Assembly (NCBI GenBank): GCA_963924555.1
Contig: OZ004583.1
Span: 2,699,501 to 2,763,500 of the forward strand
Length of the DNA: 64,000 bases
Reading direction: 5' to 3'
Origin: Crambe crambe
Taxonomy: Eukaryota > Porifera > Demospongiae > Poecilosclerida > Crambeidae
Position 1 is the stretch's first letter. Every line of letters begins with the position of its first letter. This document shows, in pieces, positions 11,601-23,197 of the stretch. The position numbers and the translations under genes are program-made. The notes beneath the pieces were generated by a model. That model had not been told where the DNA came from and ran no database searches. It saw only the letters and a list, made by a program, of their open reading frames with translations.

Positions 11601-12558
11601 CACCTTTCTCACCCCCACTGCTCGTTTCGACCGCATCCACATCGACATTGTTGGCCCTCTCCCACCATCCAAAGGCTTCACCTACATGCTTACATGCATC
11701 GACCGCTTCACTCGTTGGCCAGAAGTCATCCCAATCTCAGATATCACCGCTGAAACAGTGGCCAATGCCTTCGTGAGTGGTTGGATTTCTAGATTTGGCG
11801 TCCCATCCACGGTGACTACTGATCGTGGCCGTCAGTTTGAATCTGCCCTCTGGGACCAGCTGACACGCCTCCTTGGCATCCAGCGAATCAGAACCACTGC
11901 CTATCATCCAATTGCAAATGGTTTGATTGAGCGATTTCATCGCCAGCTGAAGGCAGCCCTGAAAACTTACACCAACTCCCAGCAGTGGACAATTTCACTT
12001 CCCATGGTGTTACTTGGCATACGCACTGCCTTGAAAGAAGACCTCCACTGCACAGCTGTTGAGCTTGTGTATGGCACCAGTCTGCGTCTCCCTGGCGAGT
12101 TCTTCACTCCGTCAAAAGACCCAGAAGACCCCTCCAGCTTCATCACACAGCTGAAGTCGGCAATGCAGCAGTTGCAAGCCATACCTTCTCGCACTTCACA
12201 GCGCCCAGCATATGTCAGCCCAGCCCTGTCTACATGTACTCATGTGTTTATTCGACACGACGCCACTCGCAAACCACTGCAGCAGCCTTACAACGGGCCA
12301 TACAAGGTGCTCCAACGAACAAACAAGTACTATGTCGTGGACATTAATGGTCGACATGATACCGTTTCTCTCGACCGGCTCAAGCCAGCCCACACCGAGC
12401 AATCCACTCCTCCCCCCAGTGAACAACAGTCCTCTGTTTCCCCTCAACAGCCAGTCAATCTCTCCCCACCATCTGCTGGACCCACCAGCCCTTGTCGTTC
12501 CACTCGTTCAGGACGTCGTGTCCGCTGGCCCCAGCATCTTGAAAATTTCGTTCCCTAA
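8629..12558 (+). CDS. Gag-pol polyprotein of nested element
   Basis: A single 1309-residue frame starts 7 nt after the primer site. Order: gag capsid with [17 protein letters not shown] (27-43); a CHCC finger at 241-258 (C-x2-H-x9-C-x3-C); aspartic protease with LVDTGADVS (292-300); reverse transcriptase with YIDD at 593-596 and LDFLGHHVS after it; RNase H with TDASD (D746) and LTDHKPL; integrase with an HHCC zinc site from H940 and the DD35E triad D1006, D1065 and E1101. All key residues are present and no stop interrupts the frame, so it looks functional. The protein would form cytoplasmic particles, copy its RNA and insert the DNA. There is no separate gag stop or frameshift. The tail is rich in proline and serine. 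No envelope gene is seen. Confidence 0.95.
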   Translation: MSDTEHDATPPPRATAVTAVNVKLPPFWPADPEVWFAQVEAQFTTRGITVQRTKFDYIVASLAPEFATEVRDLILRPPADRPYDSLREQLIKRTTASEQRKLQQLFNTEELGDRKPTQLLRRMQQLLGERAETTDSAFLRELFLQRLPGNVRMVLASTSDTTSLENLAQLADKVVEVAAPSVSAVKNSSPQLGSEVDQLHAEVTRLQEVVKSLSLKKRPRTPIRHSPTPRSSPSPTARTLCWYHSKYGDAARKCKPPCDMGSAHTIAATNTVGSTPSRLFYVTDRISGLRFLVDTGADVSVVPPSRTDRKHQHSLRLEAVNNTSISTFGTRSLTLNLGLRRTFCWAFIIADVRRPILGADFLHHFSLLVDVKNHQLLDSVTHLRIQGIVTLDPPLRPTLCPRDTDDKFAAILRDFPSVTQVHITDHPVQHNVTHHIRTTGPPVSARARRLAPERLKIARREFEHMLQLGIVRPSSSCWASPLHMVPKKTPGDWRPCGDYRALNNCTIPDRYPIPHIQDFTASLHGATIFSKIDLVRAYHQIPVEPDDIPKTAVITPFGLFEFLRMPFGLRNAGQSFQRFMDQVLRGLDFCFGYIDDLLVASTSPEEHVQHLRLVLERLATHGLSINPTKCIFGVSSLDFLGHHVSSDGIQPLEDNVQAIRNFPQPTSQRKLRQFIGLVNFYRRFLPDCAAIMQPLNQLLSHPKDKSTTLTWTDEAVSAFNKTKDALADATLLTHPKLDAPTCIMTDASDVAVGAVLQQFIDGHWHPIAYFSKALKPAEMRYSTFDRELLAVYLAVKHFRYFIEGRHFHVLTDHKPLTYALHTRSDKHSPRQARHLDFITQFTSDIRHVKGSANTPADTLSRIETNALLDSSPPVIDFRAMAAAQHTDDDIIRLRSSPSSLKIEAVPLTMSDSTILCDTSTGVARPLVPKEFRHAVFESLHFLSHPGIRATQRLLTARYVWPNIKADSRKWTRSCLQCQKSKVQRHTVTPLSTFLTPTARFDRIHIDIVGPLPPSKGFTYMLTCIDRFTRWPEVIPISDITAETVANAFVSGWISRFGVPSTVTTDRGRQFESALWDQLTRLLGIQRIRTTAYHPIANGLIERFHRQLKAALKTYTNSQQWTISLPMVLLGIRTALKEDLHCTAVELVYGTSLRLPGEFFTPSKDPEDPSSFITQLKSAMQQLQAIPSRTSQRPAYVSPALSTCTHVFIRHDATRKPLQQPYNGPYKVLQRTNKYYVVDINGRHDTVSLDRLKPAHTEQSTPPPSEQQSSVSPQQPVNLSPPSAGPTSPCRSTRSGRRVRWPQHLENFVP

Positions 12559-12567
12559 TGGGTCACT

Positions 12568-12580
12568 GGGAGGGGAGTGA
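12568..12580 (+). promoter_or_regulatory. Polypurine tract of nested element
   Basis: GGGAGGGGAGTGA lies directly before the 3' LTR, the usual position for plus-strand priming. Confidence 0.75.
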
Positions 12581-12741
12581 TGTGGTGGACACACTTTACC
12601 AGACATCATTATTATTGTTTTGTGTAACTGTTATACCTTACCAGTTGTATCACCATGTGACATGTTAGTAGTTCGAGTTGTGCAACTAGCTAGCTCTCTA
12701 TTTACTATTAACATTGGTTCCTGTCTATCTACTACTCGACA
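12581..12741 (+). repeat. 3' LTR of nested element
   Basis: 161 bp, identical to 8443-8603, followed by the target duplication ATAC at 12742-12745. Confidence 0.95.
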
Positions 12742-12745
12742 ATAC

Positions 12746-14174
12746 ATAGATTCCTCATAGCTATTTAGTCAGTTGGAGTATTATAACCACGATCGAGTGT
12801 GAATTTTCTGACTTGCTTCATTGACTCTGTGACTTTGACCATGCAGACTGAGACACTTTTCTAGTGTTATGTGACACAGCTTACTGAGTAGAAAATAGGG
12901 AACCTCACCTAGCTAGATAGCTATTTTGTGGTAGAACTATCCAGTTGTGGACCAAGATGACATTAAGTTCTCATCTAGCACGTGACATAATAGTTTTACC
13001 ACGTTTCTTCCATGCTTCTTCCAAGGTGATTTTTTTTGACTTCTCAACATGTTATTGATAAAGAGTTTGGTGCTACAGAACTAAAGCATAGTGAAACATG
13101 TTGCCAGACTAACACCACGTGCTGGTGAAGCTGGAAATAAAATAAAGTGAAATAAAATAAAGTGAAGTATGTACAAAGGTTGTAACTTATAGAGAACTAG
13201 CTATAGTATAAAAATAAAGTGACTATTAGTGGTTAAGGATTAGTCAAATGGCATATTGAGCAAGTACAGCATATATAGCCTGGCTTGATTAAAGTTGTTC
13301 ATGAAATGTGCCATGAAAACTGTAAAAGTTGAGCTTTGAATGACTTTTCAAGATTCACTTGTGGCATTGAGTTCCACAGTCGTGATATTCTGTTGAAATA
13401 GAAGTGGCGGCCCACGATGGTGCGATTAAACTTGACTCCAGTTTGTTGTTCGATGCTGCCCTAGTTATGTAGTCTCAGATGTCTAGCTAGACTGGAGAAA
13501 ACTACCAATCTCTCTCTCGCATCCATGCAGTGACAATTCTTCAGCCTTGAGGATTTCATTATTCACTGAGGGGGGACAGTGAATTATGGATATTAGCTAT
13601 TCACTGGTGAAAATTATCCACTAGGACAAATTTTGGGAGGACAATATTCAGACACCACATAAGCTTTTATTTTGTTAGGAAGCTTGGAAAACTGAGGGAG
13701 CCCCATATCACTGACAGCTTTTATTTTGCTAGGAAGCTTGGAAAATTGAGAGAGCCCCATATCACTGACTGGTCCCTATAGCTTATTTTGCCAGGAAAAT
13801 TGAGGGAGCCCCATATCACTGACTGGTCCCTATAGCAAAAGCTTTTATTTTGAAAATTGAGGGGGCCCCATATCACTGACTGGTCCCTATAGCAAAAGCT
13901 TTTATTTTGCTAGGAAGCTTGGAAAATTGAGGGGGCCCCATAGCTATCACTGACTGGTCCCTATAGCAAAAGCTTTTATTTTGCTAGGAAGCTTGGAAAA
14001 TTGAGGGAGCCCCATATCACTGACTGGTCCCTATAGCCCTAGGAATATGGGGACTATGGGGTCCCCATAACCCTAGTTGCATGGGGCCCCCTCCCAGCCC
14101 TAAATCTCTAGTGATTTGGGGATGGGGGCCCCAAAACCAAGGGGGGTCCCATTTCACTACTACACCGGACGGAG
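12746..14174 (+). other. Leader of outer element, second segment, with 3' tandem repeats
   Basis: Continuation of the outer element's untranslated leader. No gene is seen in 12746-13660. The 3' third is repetitive (described separately) and ends in GGGGCCCC-type palindromic clusters at 14035-14160, directly before the gag ATG at 14175. Confidence 0.65.
13662..14039 (+). repeat. Six imperfect tandem copies (about 57-73 bp) in the leader
   Basis: The unit contains TTTATTTTGCTAGGAAGCTT, then a GGAAAATTGAGGGAGCCCC block and CACTGACTGGTCCCTATAGC. Some copies lack internal pieces. One copy has CATAGCTATCAC where the others have CATATCAC, an exact AGCT insertion. It may be a packaging or regulatory array of the retroelement (inference). 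Confidence 0.85.
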
Positions 14175-14990
14175 ATGGAGAATTATCGGCGGGAGATCGA
14201 CGGTCTTAGAGGCAGGAGAGACGAGGCAGAAGGCGCCAGGGTTAAGCTTCCGAAGCCAACTTTACAGAAGCTCGATCCGAAGGAAGACATAGAGAACTTT
14301 CTTGCAACGTTCGAGCGTATTGCAAAACAACAGAAGTGGCCGAAGGAAGTCTGGGCAACTCAACTTGCGGGGTTGCTCACTAGAAAGGCTATGGCTGCCT
14401 ATACTGCATTATTGCCCGAGGAAGCAGGAAAATATGAGACGTTAAAGAAGACCATCCTGCACAGATATGATGTTAATGAAGAGACTCATCATGTGAGGTT
14501 CCGTAAAGACCCGAAGAAGAAGGAGGAATCTTACCGGGAATGGATTTGTCGTATCACAGACCACTTTGACAAGTGGACAAAAGAAGCCGGGCTGGATCTG
14601 CGGGAGCTGATCATAATGGAACAAGTCTTGTCAGGTACTCCAGATGACCTAGCAGTGTGGCTTCGGGAGCGTAAGCCGAAGTCATTGGAAGAGCTGGGCA
14701 AATTAGCAGAGAATTATGCTCAGGCTCGGAACGCAGAGGGTAGAGCGGAGTCTGGGAGAGGAGTGACGCCAGTGGAGCGGCCAGGGAAGCTGGAGAAGGA
14801 GAAGGTCTCGTGGGAGAAGGATGGATCCAGCCGATTCTCTGGTGGTGGCAACCGGGTGAAGGTGAATGCACTTGGAGAGAAGCAGTGTTTTCACTGTCGA
14901 CAGTGGGGGCATCTCATGTATAACTGTCCGAATCGAAAGGATTCAAAGCAGAAAGGAGCAGGCAAGACCGCACTATTTGGAGGCTCTTGA
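14175..14990 (+). CDS. Gag of outer element, SCAN-like capsid plus CCHC zinc knuckle
   Basis: 271 residues. The N-terminal part has FLATFERIAKQQKWPKEVWA, typical of gypsy gag. The region around residues 115-185 (ITDHFDKWTKEAGL, then LIIMEQVLSGTPDDLAVWL and LGKLAENY) resembles the vertebrate SCAN domain, which is thought to derive from Gmr1-like gag. A zinc knuckle CFHCRQWGHLMYNC (C-x2-C-x4-H-x4-C) lies near the end. The frame stops at a TGA (14988-14990), and the protease continues in the same frame right after it, so the stop could be a readthrough site or a point mutation. The protein would form the particle core and bind RNA. Confidence 0.85.
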   Translation: MENYRREIDGLRGRRDEAEGARVKLPKPTLQKLDPKEDIENFLATFERIAKQQKWPKEVWATQLAGLLTRKAMAAYTALLPEEAGKYETLKKTILHRYDVNEETHHVRFRKDPKKKEESYREWICRITDHFDKWTKEAGLDLRELIIMEQVLSGTPDDLAVWLRERKPKSLEELGKLAENYAQARNAEGRAESGRGVTPVERPGKLEKEKVSWEKDGSSRFSGGGNRVKVNALGEKQCFHCRQWGHLMYNCPNRKDSKQKGAGKTALFGGS

Positions 14991-17900
14991 CCGGAAGTGG
15001 CATGGAATCAGGAGAGTGAGAAGTACCTCAGGTGTGGACAACTGGACGGGAGGCCAGTGCAGGTACTTATTGATACGGGGAGTAGTTGTACTATGGTTAG
15101 GGCAGATCGGGTGTGCCCCTTGAAGGTGAATCAGACAGATACTGTCCCCGTAATGTGTTCATGGGGATAGTGAGGATTACCCCACTACAGAGGTGGACCT
15201 CCTGCTTGAGGGGACCAAGAGAAAGGTTAGGGCAGTAGTGGCACCTAACTTACCAGTACCTGTAGTCTTGGGGACCGGGACTGATGTATATGATGTTCAG
15301 GAGGGATGGAAAGATGTTGAACTTGGGTTATTAGTTGAAACCAGGGCAGCCAAAAAGAGAAGGGTGGCTGAGGAGGAAACAGCTGCTGGGAATGTGGTTC
15401 AAGCTGTATCTAAGGGGATAGAGCCGAATGGAAGTGGTCTGGTTAATGATGACAAAGTGATAGATGGGGATGAGTTTGTGGGTGAGGGGTCAACCCACTC
15501 AAAGCCAACTGAGGGTAAACAAGTGGTTGTAGATGAGAATATTGAGGTTAGGGATGCATTAGATGATTGTGAGGGTATAGCAGAATTGTTCAGTGAAGGG
15601 TCAGAGGTGAATTGGCAGGGTGATATGGTAGAAAATGAAGTGCATGGGGGGAAGCTGGAGCTAAGGAGGGAGGAGTTGGAACAGGATCCATCTGAGGCAA
15701 AGAAGGAACAACTTGTACAGTGGCAACAACAGGATCCTACCCTAGCTAAATCAGGGAATTTGCCAGCCAACCACCTGAGGTTGCTGAGAGGGTGTTCTTT
15801 TACTTGGAAGATGGGTTGATATACCGACACTGGCATCCAGTGGGAAAGCCAAAGGAGGATATTCGAGCAAGTGAACAGCTGGTACTCCCCAAGCAGTGTC
15901 GACTGCTAGTGCTTCGGCTAGCCCATGAGGTACCCATGGGAGGACACCTGGGGGTAGCCAAGGCCAGAGCCCGAATCTTGCAGCGGTATTATTGGCCAGG
16001 GATATTCCAGGAGGTGAATGAATATTGCCGTACCTGTGAGATTTGCCAGCAAAGCCGAGGGAAGAGACCAGCCCGTTCCCCATTGATACCAATGCCGCTG
16101 ATCCAGAAGCCATTCATGAGGATCGCAATGGACTTGGTGGGACCTCTACCCAAGAGCCGCAGGGGGAACAAATACATCCTTACAATCTGTGACTATGCCA
16201 CAAGGTACCCCGAGGCTATTCCTCTTCCGAGTACTGAGGCAACCAGGATAGCGAGGGAACTGATAATCCTATTCTCTCGATTTGGTGTGCCGGAAGAAAT
16301 CCTGACTGACCAGGGGTCCAACTTCCTGTCGTCTCTGCTGGGGGAGCTGTATCATGCGTTGCAGATCAATCGGATACGCACTACCCCTTACCACCCCCAG
16401 ACCGACGGGCTTGTGGAGCGATTTAATGGTACTCTAAAATCTATGCTTGGTCAGTCAGAACCAAAAGGACTGGGATGACTATCTGCCATACCTGTTATTC
16501 TCCTATCGTGAAGTACCTCAGGAGTCCACGGGGTTCTCCCCATTTGAACTGCTCTATGGACACCATGTACGAGGACCCTTGGATGTGTTGAAAGAGGGTT
16601 GGACAAGAGAGTATGAGTCCGAGGTGCCGGTAGCGACTCATGTGGTACAGATGAGGGATCGCCTCCACGAGATGGTTGAGGTAGTCCAGGAGAACATGGA
16701 GCAGGCCCAGAAGAGGCAAAAGCAATATTATGACAGAGGGACTCGAGGAAGAGATTTGGAGGAAGGAGACCAAGTACTCGTCCTTCTCCCTACCAGAACA
16801 AACAAGCTGAAGCTTGAGTGGGTAGGTCCGTATCGGGTGACTAGGAAGGTTACCAAAGTCGACTACGAGGTGGAAACCCCAGGAAGACGTCGAGAGAAAA
16901 AGGTGTATCACATCAACCTGTTGAAGAAGTGGAACTCGGCCCCGGAGAAGGCAATGCTTGCGGTGATGGAGTCCAGGGGAGCCGAGGGTCCAGAGGCTGG
17001 TGGACTGTACCTATGGGGGAGTGAGATCCAGATGACAATGGACGAGATTGAGACACCTGGCTTGGGATCTGAGGAACGCCAGCAGTTATTGGAGGTCATG
17101 GAGGAGTTCCCTGTGATTTTTAGCTCCACGCCAGGGAGGACATCTTTAACACACCACCAAATTCATGTTGAGGACACAGTACCAGTGAGGCAGAAGCCAT
17201 ATCGAGTACCTTACTCGAAGAGGGTGATGGTTAAGCAAGAGCTGGAAAAGATGCTGGAGGCAAAGGTCATTCAACCATCTACAAGTCCGTGGGCCTCGCC
17301 CTTAAGACGGACGGGTCTGTAAGGTTCTGCATAGACTACAGAAAACTGAACCAACGGACGAAGTTTGATGCATACCCGATGCCCCGGATTGAGGAGGTTT
17401 TGGAGAGCATAGGGTCGGCAGCGATCATCTCAACCCTTGACTTAGCCAAGGGATATTGGCAAATCCCGTTGTCAGAGGATGCTAGGGAGAAGTCTGCTTT
17501 TACAACCCCATTCGGATTGTATGAATTTCTGGTGATGCCATTCGGTTTACATAGTGCACCAGCTACTTTTCAGAGAACCATGAATCAGGTGCTACGTGGT
17601 TGCGAGAGTTTTGCTGGAGCATATTTGGATGATGTGGTTATCTATAGTAAGTCATGGGAGGAGCATGTGGATCACCTTAAGGAAGTTTTTGGTAGGTTGA
17701 ATGAGGCTGGGTTAACGTTGAAGGTAGCTAAGTGTCAGTTTGGGTGCAAGGAGGTTCGGTATTTAGGTCATGTTATTGGAGGTGGGCGTGTTCAGCCAGA
17801 TCCAAGGAAGTTGCAGGCGATTGCAGGGTATCCAAGGCCTCAAACAAAAAAGGATGTAAGGGCATTTTTAGGTCTGGTTGGGTATTACCGTCTGTTTATC

Positions 17901-18482
17901 TCTGGTTTTTCGGAGGTTGCTGCGGCTTTGACAGATTTGACTAGAAAGAAAATGCCAGATCAGGTTCAGTGGGATTCTCAGTGTGAGGAAGCATTCCGAA
18001 AACTGAAGGAAGCCCTATTGGAATCTCCAGTGTTATCTGTGGCAGATCCTACTAAACCATTCATATTACAAACAGATGCTTCGGAGAGGGGGTTAGGAGC
18101 GGTGTTGAGTCAGGAAGGTTGTGAGGGGGAACAACATCCGGTAGCGTATGCTAGCAGAAAGCTGTATCCTCGGGAAAGGAACTATTCGACGGTAGAAAAG
18201 GAGTGTCCGACGGTTGTTTGGGCATTGAGGGTGTACAACACCTACCTTTATGGACAAAAGTTCACCATCGAGACTGATCATCAACCGTTGACATGGCTCA
18301 ATCGGATGAAGAATACCAATGCTAGATTGATACGTTGGTCACTAGCAATTCAACCGTATGATTATACCCTGACCCATCGTAGAGGGGTTGCCAATGGAAA
18401 TGCAGATGGCCTGTCCAGAGGTCCTGTTGACGAGGAGATGATGGAGGGTCAAGACAGAGTCTCCCCCGATCCATCCTCTTAA
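14991..18482 (+). pseudogene. Frameshifted pol of outer element: protease, integrase, reverse transcriptase, RNase H
   Basis: Pol is spread over alternating frames. From 14991 in the gag frame comes the protease with LIDTGSS (about 15070). After a break near 15158 the frame changes (GDSEDYPTTEVDLLLEG) and runs to 15819. Near 15800 it shifts again into the integrase core (15792-16478), with an H-H-C-C zinc site, MDLVGPLP, TDQGSNF and VERFNG in DD35E spacing. Near 16455 it shifts again into the integrase tail (WVGPYRV, the GPY module) and the start of the RT (to 17322). Near 17300 a last shift leads into RT with YLDDVVIYS and RNase H with TDASERG, ending at 18482. So IN lies upstream of RT. At least four breaks plus the gag TGA make this copy non-coding as it stands; sequencing error cannot be excluded. 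Confidence 0.85.
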
Positions 18483-18493
18483 GGAGGGAGGAA
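18481..18493 (+). promoter_or_regulatory. Polypurine tract of outer element
   Basis: AAGGAGGGAGGAA sits directly before the 3' LTR and overlaps the last codon of RNase H. Confidence 0.75.
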
Positions 18494-18741
18494 TGTGAAA
18501 TACTGTTAACTATCTCTGTATTGACAATCATTATTACTCTGTATTGTGTGGTTAATTTCTGTGTGTGGTTAAATCATCTGCTTGTGGTTTTTCTTAAACG
18601 TATTTATTTGTGGATTTACTCCCGGTCAATTGAGTCTCTCATTTCATATTAGTCTCTTAGTCTCTGTCTTTTGACTCATGTTAGTCTCTTGATTTTGTCT
18701 CAGTTAAATAAACTATTACAGTTATTACTCGCTACGTTATA
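18494..18741 (+). repeat. 3' LTR of outer element
   Basis: 248 bp, matching the 5' LTR but lacking its extra AGCT and ending TTATA instead of TTACA. It is followed by the TAGTG duplication. Confidence 0.92.
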
Positions 18742-19004
18742 TAGTGGCACTTCACAGCCCTTCCACATTATGAATGTGTTGGCCTAAGCAAAATACCCGA
18801 AGATATTGGTCATATACAGTAATTATTGTGTATGAGTAGGAAAAAAAATATTATTTCTTTGGCGGAGAAAGTACCTGTTGTCAAAAGTTAACTAGCTAAT
18901 GCTGGATACGTTATATCCCCATTTTTCTCTTGTGCATCAGTCAAGTGTCCCATGGCTTGGAGTCGGAGCTGTTGTTGTTTAGTTATTCCTCCACCTTGCC
19001 CCAG
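18742..19004. other. Spacer between retrotransposon and receptor B remnant
   Basis: No gene recognised. AT-rich. A first exon of receptor B would be expected at its right end, but only the part from about 19005 is recognisable. Confidence 0.5.
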
Positions 19005-22000
19005 GATCCATTGTATGGAGTGAGACTGGAGAGTGCTTGGACCTGGCCCTGGACTACATCAACAATAACTCGCCAGGCTATATACGTATAACCTCACTTA
19101 CAACTCAATAAAATCACTGAAGGTAGCGACATGTTGCATATATACTTGCATGGGCTAGACATGCTGAGATAATCATGTACGGCTTACAATGCCACTGGAT
19201 ATCTAGCTAGTATGGTTTCAAGGATGGCTGCATGCATGATATGCACTTATAGCTGAGCTTGGCACGAAATGAGCATGAAAAATTCGCTATATGATTGAGG
19301 GGAGTAGGTATGCTATGGGATTGATGATGGATGTATGGGGCTGTGCACTTGAATTTGAAAAAAATCTGACCTGCCATTCCCTTAATAGTGCTGATCATGT
19401 TTATTGATATTAAATTTGAATAACTAAGGGGGAATTCTTCGTCTTCAGGAAAACTTTTTATTTTTTAAATTATTGAGTGGTCCATGTTCCTGTTGAATGT
19501 ACAAAGGTCTAATTAAACCACAATTTCTCTTCAGTCTCTGGATACTTGCGTTTCAATGCAAATTTTACTGATGGGGCAAGTGCCTTGATTTCAAGCTACT
19601 CCTCTGTCAGATCAAGCATGATAATTATCAACATTGCCATGCATGTGCAAGATATAAAGCCAAACACTGAGTAAAAAGGGGGGATAGCTAATTATAGTAG
19701 CTAATATGCTAGTTATACTATTTCATCATTAAACCTGCAGTGTAATTCAAATCAAAGCTGGGTGGTTGCTACAGTTCTTGACTTTGGCATACTAAGTGAC
19801 AGCTGTGCAGAAGATACACTTTAACCCTTGCCTGGAACGCTACAGGTTGTATTAGGACCTAGATTTAGTGAATCACAGATGTAGCTGTATAACATATAAT
19901 GTGACAGTTGAAATTTATAGGCAACACTATAGCTAATATTAATTCTTCAAACCGTATACTTACCAGATTGTCTTCACTCCATCATCACCCACTAACTTCC
20001 AGGGAGGAAATGACAGCATTTTCAGAATCCATCCCACACCTGACACATATGCACAGGCAGTGACTGCTTTCGTGGAGCAGTTTGGCTGGCAGCATTCAGT
20101 CTTTATAAGTGAAGGCTTTTTTTTAAAAATAAAGTAAGTTTCACCTGGGACCTGTATACATAGCTACTGACTCATGGAATTATGAACATGAGTACAATTT
20201 CACACAAATAATGAATGCAATTTCACACAAATAATGAGGGTGAATAATATATTACGTAGGTATAACCCTGAGGGCATGAGGGTTTACAGTAGCTACTCAT
20301 GCCATTTGTGACTTAATTATCTTGGGTTTCAATCTACAGAGTGACTAAATTTTGTTTATGATGTGCTGAGGGTTGCATACTTATATAGGTAATGGAAAGT
20401 ATTGTTGAAATCAACAGAACTAAATATTGATTGACCCACCTAATAATCTATCAAACATTGTGCAATTTGTAAGTTCAAAATCAAGACCATTCATTCTTTT
20501 TAACTCTTAATTCTGTTGGAATTTTAGCCACAGGATGTGAGAATATTCTTCCTGAACATGGACAGAGTTCAGATTACAACGATAATGTGCCAGGTAGAAA
20601 TATTTTCTTATGTATTTTTCAACCACTAGTGATGAGAGTGGGCTATGTAGCTATGTGCTAAAACGTTGTCTGTCTTTCTTTCTTTCTTTCTTTTAAAATG
20701 TAATTTTGAATGCAATAAGTTTTCATTGTCTGTCAGTTTTATCTACAGGACTTTATAACTCTTCCAGGAACCATGCCGTGAAAGCGGTAGCTAGATGCTT
20801 ATGAGAGTATAGCTACATAAGTAGGACTGCTAGTCTCTCTATGAAGCAGTACAATTACTAGCTACATGAGTCATCAGTTCCAATTTTCCAGCTAGGTTTA
20901 GAAAATCAGTTTAGCTTGAGGAAAATTGCTGCCTGCATAAAAAACATGCAGACACTGTAAAGCACTCAGAATTGTATAATGCTTTGCTTTCTGTGATTCA
21001 GAAAATGGATTAGCTTTGATTCACTTTATAGCTATTCATTGATATTGTAGAACTTTATGGTTTCAGGGTTATCTTTCAAGACTACTGTTCCCACAATATA
21101 TTTGGATAACTTACACTGGAGATTTCAATGCAACACTGAGCAATTTTTTGCAAGGAATAGAATGCAACAGACAACATGCAGATAGAATAGTTTCTGGATG
21201 GAATGTTCATGCTGGAACCCATTTGGCATGCAAAATTCTTCCCTCATTGCAGTACAACAGGTAAGGCTATTGGTTTAGCAGTCATTATGAAAAATTGCAT
21301 TCCTGACCTGATGTGTAGATGGGTATAGGGATGTCTGGTCAAACTTCAACTATAATGCAAAGATTAACATCATTTTTCCACTATGATATAATCTTGATCA
21401 TAATTATAAACAGGATAATGGAGATTTATGACAATAATGAAAGAGAGTTCACTTCCCTGCCTTTAATTTGATGCTGTCTTGGCACTCTCAACTGCTTTGA
21501 ATGCCTCATTGGCTAATGATGGTGGTGATGATGACACTAGCGGAAGTTCAAGGAGTCGTCTTCTCCATGCTGTTCTACAAAATACCATCATCAATGGATG
21601 TTGTTACTTCATTTTATCTGTATCATGGTTATTGTAGTACGTATGTTAAGTCCCATTATAAACAAGAGCAATCGGAGATTTCATACCTGGTGTGTGCGAT
21701 TTTAGATTATCAAATAATGCTGTATATTGTATGTAGCGTAGGTATAAGGGTTGAATTACGTATGTAGCTACGTTTAATAGGGCATATGAACACCACGACT
21801 GATCACTTAACCCCTTGCTGCGCATGCGCGGCGCGGGGTAATGATTCACTCCAGACCTGACTCATACAGTCCAATCAATGGTGCATTATACTTATTTTTT
21901 GAAAACTGTAACATGTTTATTATTCTCACTGACAGGACCAATTCCTCGTGATGGTACACCTGAAAAGCGATTACAAACTCAACCAATACCATCGATAGTC

Positions 22001-22098
22001 ATCTACTACATCATTGCCACACTGCATGGGTATTATTTGTGCTGTCATATTATGTCTGATCTTCACCATTGTCTTCAGGAAAAGAAAGTATGACCTGC

Positions 22099-22116
22099 AG
22101 CAGCAGCAGCAGCAGC

Positions 22117-22168
<52 letters not shown>
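22099..22168 (+). repeat. (CAG)n(CAA)n microsatellite in receptor B intron
   Basis: Six CAG units followed by about 17 CAA units start just after the splice donor position of the helix 1 exon. It is intronic by comparison with A and C, so the polyglutamine frame is not a protein. Confidence 0.9.
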
Positions 22169-23197
22169 CAATAACTTTATAGCTACATGTAATCATTTTT
22201 TGCTGCTTGGATGGCTGTACCCTCAGTACCACTGTCAAATCCAAAATGCATGTTTGTAGAAAAGATGTAACTTGCTGTTGTTTTGATTATAGTGTTGTAG
22301 CTATGTGTAGATATTCTTTGATGAAGTGGAACCTCTCAGCCTGCATGATCACGTCTGTCTTGGCTGTCTCATACATTAATGACAGGGAATTATCCAGATC
22401 AGATTGAGTGGTCCTTAATAATGATGGCATTAATAATGATGTGCATGTTTATCACTGGACTGAATATAGGGTCATAAAGTCAACAAGTCCTATAATCTCA
22501 ACTACTTCATAATCATTGGAGCGATCATCATATTTTCGTCTGTGTATGTTCGTCTTCTACCATACAGATCAATGTTTTCTATCGCTTTCTGTGCAGCGTG
22601 AGTCTTACTAAGTGTCTGTAAAAATGTACATTGCACACTTATAGGGACAATTCAGTGTACCTAGTGGTGTATTGGGACACCAAAACCAGGAAAAAAGGTG
22701 ATAATTAGAATAATTGGGGTACCAGTAGCCAAGGAGTCAAGTGTATCTACATTTTCTTAGTACACACAGTAGTCATAGCTATGATAATTATGTTGCATAC
22801 ACTGTAGCTTTTTCTCGTGATGACCATTGGGTAAACTTCGATGCTTTTCCCTCAATTGTGTTTATGTATGTAACTTTGTTCTGTTCCAGGTTTTGTAGGA
22901 CTGGCATTTAGTAGTGATCATTATTGGGATCCTAATGTTCATCACATTTCTGGGATTTATCATCCCATCACTTCGACCTAATCCTGTATTTGTTAGAGAC
23001 AGGGAAAGAGTCACTGTAAGAGAAATATGAGACTTTTACTGGCGGCTAATATAGGGCAAATTGAAAGAGTTACCTCATATTACATAGCTATGGTTACAAA
23101 TTTTTGAGATGTGTCGGGTTGGTTTTTGCAAGAATCGTGTCTAGCTATACCTGTCAGCTAGCTATACGCATCAACTCTTATGTAGCATGCAAAGAAG

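Larger units (their letters stand above)
8443..12741 (+). mobile_element. Nested, intact CsRn1-like Ty3/gypsy LTR retrotransposon
   Basis: A 4.3-kb element with two 161-bp LTRs that are identical by eye, a 4-bp ATAC target duplication (8439-8442 and 12742-12745), a tRNA-Trp primer site, a single intact gag-pol frame of 1309 residues and a polypurine tract. It sits in the leader of the outer element. Identical LTRs and an open frame point to a very recent insertion, probably of an active family. The gag CHCC finger and the tRNA-Trp primer are features associated with the CsRn1/Kabuki group. Confidence 0.93.
7523..18741 (+). mobile_element. Outer Ty3/gypsy LTR retrotransposon, Gmr1-like domain order (gag-PR-IN-RT-RH), interrupted by a nested element
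   Basis: The element is bounded by LTRs at 7523-7774 and 18494-18741 and a 5-bp target duplication TAGTG (7518-7522 and 18742-18746). The primer site follows the 5' LTR and a polypurine tract precedes the 3' LTR. Subtracting the nested element (8443-12741 plus its 4-bp duplication), the original insertion was about 6.9 kb. Coding order read directly is gag, protease, integrase, reverse transcriptase, RNase H, that is IN before RT. This order is typical of Ty1/copia, but the RT and the GPY-type integrase tail are gypsy-like; within Ty3/gypsy it is known for Gmr1-like elements. The LTRs differ by one 4-bp indel and about one substitution, so the copy is not brand new. Several frame breaks make it non-autonomous. 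Confidence 0.9.

Noticed and set aside
8874-12447. Many overlapping frames within the nested element
   Set aside because: Shadows of the intact gag-pol frame 8629-12558.
21971-22259. Polyglutamine, polycysteine and polyleucine frames
   Set aside because: All come from one CAG/CAA repeat located in an intron of the receptor B pseudogene.
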